A stretch of DNA of 13,647 nt from Actinocrinis sp046724665 (GTDB lineage: Bacteria; Actinomycetota; Actinomycetes; Streptomycetales; Catenulisporaceae), in assembly GCA_046724665.1 (NCBI GenBank), contig JBKOWZ010000202.1, positions 1 to 13,647 of the forward strand, written 5' to 3'. Below are positions 5,894 through 11,674 of the stretch, in pieces; position 1 is the stretch's first letter, and each line of letters starts with the position of its first letter. The translations under genes were made by a program, and so were the position numbers. The notes beneath the pieces were generated by a model that had not been told where the DNA came from, searched no databases, and worked only from the letters and a program-made list of their open reading frames with translations.

Positions 5894-6760
5894 ATGCCTT
5901 ATAACGGGGTCTTGATTTCCGACGAGCAGCGCGCCGCGTTCGACCGCGACGGATATTTCATCATCCGCGGCGCGATCGAACCGCAGCTGCTTGAGCGCCT
6001 GGACGAAGCGACGGACCGCGTCTACGCGCAGGAGAAGGCAGCGGGAGGAGTGCAGGCCGACGACCGGAGCCTGCACCTGATGGGGTTCCTGCACCGGGAC
6101 CGGACGTTCCTCGAACTGCTGGAGCTGCCGACCGTCTTCCCGCTGGCGTGGGGCATCCTCGGCTGGAACATCCACGCTTATCACCACCACTTGGACGTGC
6201 ACCCGCCGATCCCGCGGCCCCGCCCGAAGGTATGGCGCTGGCATCAGGACGGCGGGCGGCAGAATCTGGAGGTGGAGACCGAGCCGGTGCGTCCGCTGCT
6301 GTCGATCCGCACCTCGTTCTGGCTCTCCGACGCGTCCGAGCCGGGCCGCGGCAACTTCATGTGCATCCCCGGCTCGCACAAGAGCAGCCGGCTGGCGCGC
6401 CCCGAGCGCCCGGAACTCGGCTTCGACGGCACCCGGCGGGTCGTCGAGGTCTGCCCGAACCGGGGCGACGTCGTCGTATTCGACCGGCGGCTGTACCACG
6501 GCCGGTCGGACAACTACTCCGGGATCACCCGCAGGGTGCTGTTCATCGGATGGACGTACCGCTGGATCGCGCCGCACGAGGACCGGATCATCACGCCCGA
6601 TCACCCGTGGTGGGATGAGCTGACACCGATCCAGCGGCAGCTGCTCGGTGCGGGCAAGGACGCGATCTCGTACTGGGGGCTCGGCGGCGACCGCTATCCG
6701 CTGCGCGACTATCTCGCCGAGCGCGGGCTGCTCAATCCGGCGGTCAACAACAACCGGTGA
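5894..6760 (+). CDS. PhyH (phytanoyl-CoA dioxygenase) family Fe(II)/2-oxoglutarate oxygenase
   Basis: Non-heme iron oxygenase that couples 2-oxoglutarate decarboxylation to oxidation, usually hydroxylation, of a small molecule; the substrate is unknown. The protein has 288 residues. It starts with the family pattern ISDEQRAAFDRDGYFIIRGAI (8-28). It carries the iron ligands His117 and Asp119 in WHQDGG and His202 in LYHGRSDN, and a 2-oxoglutarate-binding Arg in GITRRVLFIGWTY (212-214 region). The stretch HAYHHHLDVHPP (94-105) is very His-rich and precedes the facial triad, perhaps lining the substrate site. ATG 5894 is chosen because the domain begins there; in-frame GTGs at 5840 and 5882 are alternatives and no start has a well-spaced ribosome binding site. 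The gene is divergent from the SDR gene and convergent with the Nudix gene. Family members hydroxylate secondary metabolites, osmolytes or lipids, so the role stays open. Confidence 0.93.
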   Translation: MPYNGVLISDEQRAAFDRDGYFIIRGAIEPQLLERLDEATDRVYAQEKAAGGVQADDRSLHLMGFLHRDRTFLELLELPTVFPLAWGILGWNIHAYHHHLDVHPPIPRPRPKVWRWHQDGGRQNLEVETEPVRPLLSIRTSFWLSDASEPGRGNFMCIPGSHKSSRLARPERPELGFDGTRRVVEVCPNRGDVVVFDRRLYHGRSDNYSGITRRVLFIGWTYRWIAPHEDRIITPDHPWWDELTPIQRQLLGAGKDAISYWGLGGDRYPLRDYLAERGLLNPAVNNNR

Positions 6761-6776
6761 CGCTGGTGCGGTGGCA

Positions 6777-7280
6777 CTAGTGCAGGCCGCGCTGTTTCGA
6801 GACCCAGGTCTCCTCGAGATACGCCACGCTGCCCGGCGTGTCGCGGATCGCGGCGAGTCGGCGCGCGATGAACGGACGGGTGTCGGCGGGCAGATCGTCG
6901 AGCTCGAAGAAGCCGATCTCGGCGATCTCCTCGGGCTGCGCGCGCAGCGCCGCCGGGTCCGGGCACACGCCCGCGTCGAAGGTCAGGTTCAGGAACTGGA
7001 GCGGGTTTCCGTCCATGCGCTGCGCCCACTGGACGGCCAGCAGCGGACCGAGGCGCGGCACCGTGAAGCCGAGTTCCTCGGCCAGTTCGCGCACGCAGGC
7101 CTCGCCGGGCGGCTCGTTGTCGTCCACGACGCCGCCGGGCAGCGCCCATCCCGCCCGGTAGGTGTTGCGGACCAGCGCGACCCGGCCGCGCGGATCACGC
7201 AGCAGGCCGTTCGCCGACAGCGCCAGCTTGGGCAGGCCCGCGAACCACCGGGCGTTCTCGAGCGGCGTGAAGGAACTCAT
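6777..7280 (-). CDS. Nudix hydrolase
   Basis: Metal-dependent hydrolase of nucleoside diphosphates linked to another moiety. It has 167 residues and a perfect Nudix box GX5EX7REUXEEXGU at 50-72 (Gly50, Glu56, Arg64-Glu65, Glu68-Glu69, Gly71). Before the box, LSANGLLRDPRGRVALVRNTYRAGWALPGG gives the usual beta strands and the WALPGG entry. The first 16 residues include WFAGLPK, a short helical lead-in. The substrate (for example an oxidised nucleotide, ADP-ribose or a nucleotide sugar) cannot be told. ATG 7280 is chosen because the fold begins about 17 residues later; there is no Shine-Dalgarno. It lies 67 bases downstream of the alpha/beta hydrolase gene on the same strand, with a stable hairpin in between, so it may be transcribed separately. 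It is convergent with the PhyH gene, 16 bases apart. Confidence 0.93.
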   Translation of the reverse strand: MSSFTPLENARWFAGLPKLALSANGLLRDPRGRVALVRNTYRAGWALPGGVVDDNEPPGEACVRELAEELGFTVPRLGPLLAVQWAQRMDGNPLQFLNLTFDAGVCPDPAALRAQPEEIAEIGFFELDDLPADTRPFIARRLAAIRDTPGSVAYLEETWVSKQRGLH

Positions 7281-7297
7281 GGAGATCGAGTCTGCCA

Positions 7298-7316
7298 GAC
7301 CGGCGGCGGGCCGGTC
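7298..7316 (-). terminator. GC-rich hairpin after the alpha/beta hydrolase gene
   Basis: GACCGGC and GCCGGTC pair perfectly (7 bp) around a GGCGG loop, and two more pairs (7295-7296 with 7318-7319) follow a single A-A mismatch. It begins about 31 bases after the alpha/beta hydrolase stop on the minus strand and before the Nudix start. No T-tract follows. A tail-less terminator is the simplest reading; an operator or structure in the Nudix leader is possible. Confidence 0.5.
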
Positions 7317-7347
7317 AGGGGCATGGTCTCTCCCGTACACCGCCATT

Positions 7348-8229
7348 TCAGGGCGCCGCCTTGCGCGCATTGCCGACGATGGCGTCCACGAAGGCGGGCC
7401 ACAGCGGTCGCGGCAGGTCGTGCCCGAGTCCCGGGAAGATGATCAGCTCGGAGCCCGGGATGGCCGCCACGGTGGCGTGGCCGCCGCTGACGTCGATCAG
7501 CGGGTCCCGGTCACCGTGCATGACGAGCACGGGCATGCGCAGCGAGCCGAGCGCCTCGGTCCGGTCCGGCGAGGCGGCGATCGCGGCCACCTGGCGCGCG
7601 CCGCCGGCCAGCCGATAGGAGCGGTCGTAGATACGGGTCGCGCGCTCGTACCGCCACTCGTCGGTCGGCGCGTACTCGGGCGCGGGCGAACCGATGATCC
7701 GCAGGACACTGACGGTGCGCTCGATCGCCTCCGCGCGATCGGCGGCGGGCGGCGAGGTCACGGCCGTCAGCGCCTCCGGCGAGGGCAGGCCGTTCTTTCC
7801 GTCGCCGGTGTTGGACATGAGTGAACACAGCGACAGCACCCGCTGAGGGGATCTGATCGCCAGTTCCTGCGCGATCATCCCTCCCATCGACGCACCGACC
7901 ACGTGCGCCCGCTCGATGCCGAGCGCGTCGAGCAGCCCCGCGGTGTCCTGCGCCAGGTCGGCCATGACGTACGGCACGCTGCTGCGGTCGCCGGCGAGGA
8001 TCGCGAACAGGTCGGGTTCGGGCAGGTGGTCGAACGCGGTGGACAGGCCGATATCCCGGTTGTCGAAGCGGATCACCCGGAATCCGCGCCCGGCGAGCAG
8101 CTCGCAGAACTCGGCTTCCCAGGAGATCAGCTGGCTGGCCAGCCCCATGATCAGCAGCAGCGCGGGGTCCGCCGGGTCGCCGAAGGTGTCGTATTCGAGC
8201 TCGATGCCGTTGGACTTCGCCCGGGGCAT
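7348..8229 (-). CDS. Alpha/beta hydrolase (esterase/lipase-like)
   Basis: Serine hydrolase of 293 residues, probably a cytoplasmic carboxylesterase since there is no signal peptide. The catalytic triad is readable: nucleophile Ser114 in GASMGG (112-117), Asp242 in MHGDRDPLID, and His270 in FPGLGHDLP. LLLIMGLASQLISW (24-37) supplies the oxyanion-hole region and FDNRDIGLST (55-64) is a segment typical of the RdmC/LipG-like esterase branch common in Actinobacteria. The start at ATG 8229 has a strong AAGGAG ribosome binding site 5 bases upstream, so the in-frame ATGs at 8274 and 8271 are rejected. It is divergent from a MarR-GNAT gene whose putative operators lie about 85-120 bases upstream, so this hydrolase may be a target of that regulator. 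Not KynB-like: bacterial KynB is a different, cyclase-type fold. Substrate unknown. Confidence 0.93.
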   Translation of the reverse strand: MPRAKSNGIELEYDTFGDPADPALLLIMGLASQLISWEAEFCELLAGRGFRVIRFDNRDIGLSTAFDHLPEPDLFAILAGDRSSVPYVMADLAQDTAGLLDALGIERAHVVGASMGGMIAQELAIRSPQRVLSLCSLMSNTGDGKNGLPSPEALTAVTSPPAADRAEAIERTVSVLRIIGSPAPEYAPTDEWRYERATRIYDRSYRLAGGARQVAAIAASPDRTEALGSLRMPVLVMHGDRDPLIDVSGGHATVAAIPGSELIIFPGLGHDLPRPLWPAFVDAIVGNARKAAP

Positions 8230-8312
8230 GACCGCTCCTTCCCTGGTGGCGGGGCCGCTGCGTACCCGCATCATCGCAAACCCACTGGACTTTCCGGAGC
8301 GCCCCCGACATA

Positions 8313-8327
8313 GTTGACCTAGTCAAC
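8313..8327. promoter_or_regulatory. MarR-type operator candidate 1 (GTTGAC-CTA-GTCAAC)
   Basis: A perfect 6-bp dyad around a 3-base spacer, in the region between the divergent alpha/beta hydrolase and MarR-GNAT genes, 22 bases before the MarR-GNAT ATG. Length and form (TTGAC...GTCAA) are those of many MarR operators, which are usually autoregulatory and near the divergent promoter. Confidence 0.7.
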
Positions 8328-8336
8328 GGATTCTTT

Positions 8337-8348
8337 GTTGGAGTCAAC
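8337..8348. promoter_or_regulatory. MarR-type operator candidate 2 overlapping the ribosome binding site
   Basis: GTTG-GAGT-CAAC repeats the outer bases of the first dyad; its right half GTCAAC is identical. Its centre is 22.5 bases from the centre of the first, about two helical turns. It covers the GGAG ribosome binding site (8340-8343) and ends one base before the ATG. Confidence 0.55.
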
Positions 8349-8349
8349 G

Positions 8350-9291
8350 ATGACGAGTACCGATACCAGCGCCACCGCCGACGAACAGATCGCGGCCGTG
8401 CGCGCGTTCACCAGGTTCTACACGGCCCAGCTCAGCGTGCTGCGCGAGGGACTGCTCGGCACCCCGTACTCGATGGCCGAGGCGCGCATCATCTTCGAGC
8501 TGAACCAGCGCGGCAGCGCGGACAGCGCGGACCTGCGCCGCACGCTCGACCTGGACGCGGGGTACCTCAGCCGGATCCTGGCCAGGTTCGAGGCGGACGG
8601 CCTAGTCACCCGGCGCCCCTCGGCCGCCGACGCGCGGCGGCAGACCGTCACGCTGACCGAGGCGGGGCGCGGCGCCTTCTCGCTGCTGGACCAGCGCTCG
8701 AACGAGCAGGTGCGCAAGCTGCTCGAACCGCTGACCGCCGAGCAGAAGCAGCGGCTGACCGGGGCGATGGACACCATCCGCGACCTGCTCGGCGGCGACA
8801 AGCCGCGGCGCGACGCGTACATCCTGCGCCCGGCGCGGCCCGGCGACTACGGCTGGGTGGTCGGCAGGCACGGCGCCCTCTACGCCGAGGAACTCGGCTG
8901 GAACCACGCGATCGAGTCGTACTGCGCCCGCGTGGTGGCCGACTACGTGGACAAACATGACCCGCAACGCGAGAACGCCTGGATCGCCGAGGTGGACGGG
9001 GCGCCGGTCGGCTCGATCTTCTGCGTCAAGCGGGACGAGGACACGGCGCAACTGCGGCTGCTGCTGGTCGAGCCGAGCGCGCGCGGGATGGGTATCGGCG
9101 CGCGGCTGGTCGAGGAGTGCGTGCGTTTCGCGCGGCAGGCGCGGTACCGACGCATCGTGCTGTTCACGACCGAGATGCAGCGCGACGCGGCGCGCATCTA
9201 TCGCAACGTCGGCTTCACGCTCGTCGAGCAGACCGAGGGCGACACGTTCGCGCCCGCGCTCGGCGAACAGTTCTGGTCGATGGGCCTGTGA
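8350..9291 (+). CDS. MarR-GNAT fusion: regulator with an N-acetyltransferase domain
   Basis: Two-domain protein of 313 residues. Residues about 13-148 are a MarR winged helix-turn-helix: helix FTRFYTAQLSVLREGLLGTPYS, DNA-reading region DLRRTLDLDAGYLSRILARFEADGLV, and wing RRPSAADARRQTVTLTEAGR. Residues about 157-305 are a GNAT acetyltransferase with the acetyl-CoA loop ARGMGIGARLVEE (244-256) and the later strand RIVLFTT plus the IYRNVGF motif. MarR-GNAT fusions are a known actinobacterial architecture; the acetyltransferase substrate is generally unknown. ATG 8350 is preferred to an in-frame TTG at 8335 because GGAG lies 6 bases upstream. Two MarR-type dyads cover the promoter and the ribosome binding site, so negative autoregulation is likely; the divergent alpha/beta hydrolase may be co-regulated. 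The downstream DUF3291 gene is 41 bases away and seems to have its own promoter. Confidence 0.94.
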   Translation: MTSTDTSATADEQIAAVRAFTRFYTAQLSVLREGLLGTPYSMAEARIIFELNQRGSADSADLRRTLDLDAGYLSRILARFEADGLVTRRPSAADARRQTVTLTEAGRGAFSLLDQRSNEQVRKLLEPLTAEQKQRLTGAMDTIRDLLGGDKPRRDAYILRPARPGDYGWVVGRHGALYAEELGWNHAIESYCARVVADYVDKHDPQRENAWIAEVDGAPVGSIFCVKRDEDTAQLRLLLVEPSARGMGIGARLVEECVRFARQARYRRIVLFTTEMQRDAARIYRNVGFTLVEQTEGDTFAPALGEQFWSMGL

Positions 9292-9320
9292 CCGACACGC
9301 CGCAGAAGCACGGCGCCGGT

Positions 9321-9326
9321 TAATTT
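9321..9326 (+). promoter_or_regulatory. Candidate -10 for leaderless DUF3291 transcript
   Basis: TAATTT, the most AT-rich hexamer nearby, ends 6 bases before the ATG at 9333. The GAGG between them is only 2 bases from the ATG, too close for a normal ribosome binding site. No convincing -35 is visible. Confidence 0.45.
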
Positions 9327-9332
9327 GAGGCC

Positions 9333-9839
9333 ATGGACGACGGGAAGGCGCACGAGGGCAACAACGGCTACGAACTCGCTCAGGTGAACATCGGGCGCAT
9401 CCTGGCGCCGCTGGACACACCGCAGCTGGCCGACTTCGTCGGCGGTCTCGAACACGTCAACGCGCTGGCGGAGGCCGCGCCCGGATTCGTCTGGCGGCTG
9501 AAGGACGACGAGACGGACGACGCGACGACGATTCGCATGTTCGACGACGACTGGATCCTGGTGAACATGTCGGTGTGGCAGTCCCCGGACCAGTTGCGCG
9601 CGTTCGTGTACGACGACGAGCACCGCTCGTACCTGCGGCGGCGGCGCGAGTGGTTCGAGCGGCTGGACGAGGCGGTCACCGTGCTGTGGTGGGTGCCGGC
9701 CGGACATCGGCCCACGGTCGTCGAGGCGCGCGAACGACTCGAGCATCTGCGTAAGCACGGCACGACGCAGTACGCGTTCGCACTCGGCGACAAGGTGCCC
9801 GCTCCCCCACGAGGGTCCGACTACACGCCTCAGGTCTAA
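9333..9839 (+). CDS. DUF3291 domain protein
   Basis: Soluble 168-residue protein of a family with a dimeric alpha/beta-barrel (ferredoxin-like, monooxygenase-type) fold; no reaction is established. The family signature is clear: YELAQVNIGRILAPLDTPQLADF (13-35), then LEHVNALAEAAPGFVWRLKDD (39-59), then WILVNMSVWQSPDQLRAFVY (74-93) and the closing WWVPAGHRPTVVEARERLEHLR (119-140). The last segment is the conserved C-terminal helix region. There is no signal peptide or membrane segment. A TAATTT hexamer 6 bases upstream of the ATG suggests a leaderless mRNA. It follows the MarR-GNAT gene on the same strand and is convergent with the GMC oxidoreductase gene (11 bases between stops). Nothing in the context fixes a substrate. 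Family assignment is confident by pattern recall. Confidence 0.88.
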   Translation: MDDGKAHEGNNGYELAQVNIGRILAPLDTPQLADFVGGLEHVNALAEAAPGFVWRLKDDETDDATTIRMFDDDWILVNMSVWQSPDQLRAFVYDDEHRSYLRRRREWFERLDEAVTVLWWVPAGHRPTVVEARERLEHLRKHGTTQYAFALGDKVPAPPRGSDYTPQV

Positions 9840-9850
9840 AGCCGCAGCGC

Positions 9851-11587
9851 TCAGGACACGCCGACGATCGGCAGGCGCAGTGCGCCGGGGGCCGCGTCGG
9901 GTACCGCCGGACGACGCGGCGTTACTGGATCGATCCGGCGGTACGCCTCGTCCGGCCGCGGACGGCGGTCGGTCTCGCCGTTGTTCGGCCAGAAGGACAT
10001 CGCCCGCTCGGCCATCGCGGTGATCGTCAGCGAGGGGTTGACGCCGAGGTTCGCCGGGACGGCCGAACCATCGACCACGTGCAGCCCTTCGTACCCGAAC
10101 ACCCGGTGGTACGGATCGACGACGCCCCTGCCGGGATCGGCGCCGATGACCGCGCCGCCGAGGATGTGCGCGGTCAGCGGCGTGCCGAACAGGTCGCCCA
10201 CGGTGCCGCCGGGCACGCCGCGCAGGTTGTCGGCCATCAGCCGCGCGGCCTGGTTGGCGGCGGGGATCCACGCGGGGTTCGGCTCGCCGTGCCCCTGCCG
10301 GCTGCGGATCTTCACGCGGCCGGTAACAGTGCGCTTTGGATACACCGTCAGCGAGTTGTCGAGCGACTGCATCACCAGCAGGATGACCGTGCGCTCGGCG
10401 AACCTGCGCGTACTGAACAGCGTCGGCACCTGATCCGGGTGCCGTAGCACGACACCGATCGCCTTGAGCACGCGCGGCACGCGGCCACCGCCGTCGGTCA
10501 GCGGTCCGCGCAGCAGACCCATCGCATTGCTGCCCTTGCCGTAACGCACCGGCTCGATGTGGGTGTTCGCATCCGGGTGAATGGACGACGTGATGGCGAC
10601 GCCGTCCGTGAAGTCCGTGTGCCCGCCGCGCGCGGTAGCTCCGAGCAGCGCCTCGGAGTTGGTGCGCGTGAGCTCGCCGAGCGTGGCTGAGAGCGCGGGC
10701 AGCTTGCCCGTGGCGCGCATCGCGTGCAGCAGCCGCTGAGTGTTGTAGGCCCCCGCACTGAAGACGACCTGGCGCGCGGTGAAGGCCCTGCGGACCTTGC
10801 GTGAGCGACGTCTGCCGACGGTAGGGCGCACGCCCACACGGTAACCGCCGCGGTCGAGCGGGACGACCTCGGTGACCGTGGTCAGCGGATGGATCTCGGC
10901 GCCATTGCGTTCGGCGAGGTAGAGGTAGTTCTTGACGAGGGTGTTCTTGGCGTTGTGTCGGCAGCCCGTCATGCATTCGCCGCACTCGGTGCAGGTGCAC
11001 CGGCTCGGGCCCGCGCCGCCGAAGAACGGATCGGCGACCTCGGCGCCCGGCGACTCGCCGTTCAGGCCGAAAAACACGCCGACCGGCGCCTGGTGATAGC
11101 TCTCGCCGACGCCCATCTGCTCGGCGACGCGCCGCAGTTCCACGTCCGCCGGGGTCACCCGGTGGTACTCCACGACGCCGAGCATCCGCCGCGCCTGGTC
11201 GTAGTACGGCTCGAGTTCGCTCTCCCAGTCGGCCACGCCGCGCCACTGCGGGTCCTCGAAGAAGGCACGCGGCGGCTTGTACAGCGTGTTGGCGTAGACG
11301 AGCGACCCGCCGCCGACGCCGGCGCCGGCCAGGATCAGCGCGTTGTCGAGGCGGTGGATGCGCTGGATCCCGGTCAGGCCGAGGTCGGGGGCGAACAGGA
11401 AGTCCTTCAGATGCCAGGAGTTCTTCGCGAACTCGTGGTCGGCGAAGCGCCGCCCGGCCTCCAGCACCCCGACGCGGTAGCCCTTCTCGGTCAGCCGCAG
11501 CGCGGTCACCGACCCGCCGAAGCCGGAGCCGATCACCAGCACGTCGTAGTCGTACCCGTCGCCGTCGAGGGCCGTCGTACCCGCCAT
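9851..11587 (-). CDS. choD: ChoD-like GMC-family FAD oxidoreductase (putative cholesterol oxidase)
   Basis: FAD-dependent oxidoreductase of the glucose-methanol-choline family, 578 residues. From recall it resembles mycobacterial ChoD closely along its length, annotated as a cholesterol oxidase though its true substrate is debated. The FAD dinucleotide fold is VLVIGSGFGGSVTALRL (16-32), followed by the GMC signature ILAGAGVGGGSLVYANTLY (85-103). A cysteine cluster at 197-209 has the spacing CxCxxCxxCxxxC. Later come GVAITSSIHPDANTH (329-343), the active-site His474 in TAHILGGAVIG, and VVDGSAVPANLGVNPSLTITA (504-524) with Asn517. There is no signal peptide, so it is probably cytoplasmic or membrane-associated, unlike secreted class I cholesterol oxidases. 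ATG 11587 has no Shine-Dalgarno, but a TACCAT -10-like hexamer lies 7 bases upstream. It is divergent from the M48 protease gene and convergent with DUF3291. The sterol role is inference. Confidence 0.93.
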   Translation of the reverse strand: MAGTTALDGDGYDYDVLVIGSGFGGSVTALRLTEKGYRVGVLEAGRRFADHEFAKNSWHLKDFLFAPDLGLTGIQRIHRLDNALILAGAGVGGGSLVYANTLYKPPRAFFEDPQWRGVADWESELEPYYDQARRMLGVVEYHRVTPADVELRRVAEQMGVGESYHQAPVGVFFGLNGESPGAEVADPFFGGAGPSRCTCTECGECMTGCRHNAKNTLVKNYLYLAERNGAEIHPLTTVTEVVPLDRGGYRVGVRPTVGRRRSRKVRRAFTARQVVFSAGAYNTQRLLHAMRATGKLPALSATLGELTRTNSEALLGATARGGHTDFTDGVAITSSIHPDANTHIEPVRYGKGSNAMGLLRGPLTDGGGRVPRVLKAIGVVLRHPDQVPTLFSTRRFAERTVILLVMQSLDNSLTVYPKRTVTGRVKIRSRQGHGEPNPAWIPAANQAARLMADNLRGVPGGTVGDLFGTPLTAHILGGAVIGADPGRGVVDPYHRVFGYEGLHVVDGSAVPANLGVNPSLTITAMAERAMSFWPNNGETDRRPRPDEAYRRIDPVTPRRPAVPDAAPGALRLPIVGVS

Positions 11588-11594
11588 GCGGCGG

Positions 11595-11600
11595 ATGGTA
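11595..11600 (-). promoter_or_regulatory. Candidate -10 for leaderless choD transcript
   Basis: On the minus strand TACCAT (TAnnnT) ends 7 bases before the choD ATG. No ribosome binding sequence is present between them. The -35 region (TCGCCA at the expected distance) is weak. Confidence 0.4.
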
Positions 11601-11668
11601 CTACCAGCGGGTAACCCTGGCGACGGCTCGCGCAGGCCGTTCGCCGACGTAGCAGAGCCTGGATGGCC

Positions 11669-11674
11669 CAGAAT
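11669..11674 (+). promoter_or_regulatory. Possible -10 for an M48 protease transcript starting at GTG 11682
   Basis: CAGAAT resembles TAGAAT and ends 7 bases before an in-frame GTG at 11682. If used, the protein would begin at that GTG, three residues after the ATG at 11673. The first base is off consensus. Confidence 0.25.

Noticed and set aside
5835..5915. A 26-codon ORF overlapping the PhyH start, a possible leader peptide
   Set aside because: No ribosome binding site precedes it, the peptide has no regulatory codon run, and no attenuator-like hairpin follows.
7348..8229. The alpha/beta hydrolase as the missing kynurenine formamidase
   Set aside because: It is of the RdmC/LipG-like esterase type, lies about 3 kb from kynA under a different regulator, and bacterial KynB has another fold. 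Some eukaryotic formamidases are alpha/beta hydrolases, but nothing here points to that.
9198..11246. A 682-codon open frame on the minus strand
   Set aside because: It is an out-of-frame reading of choD continued antisense through DUF3291 and the MarR-GNAT gene end; it is Arg, Ala and Gly rich with no domain. Both true genes have clear families.
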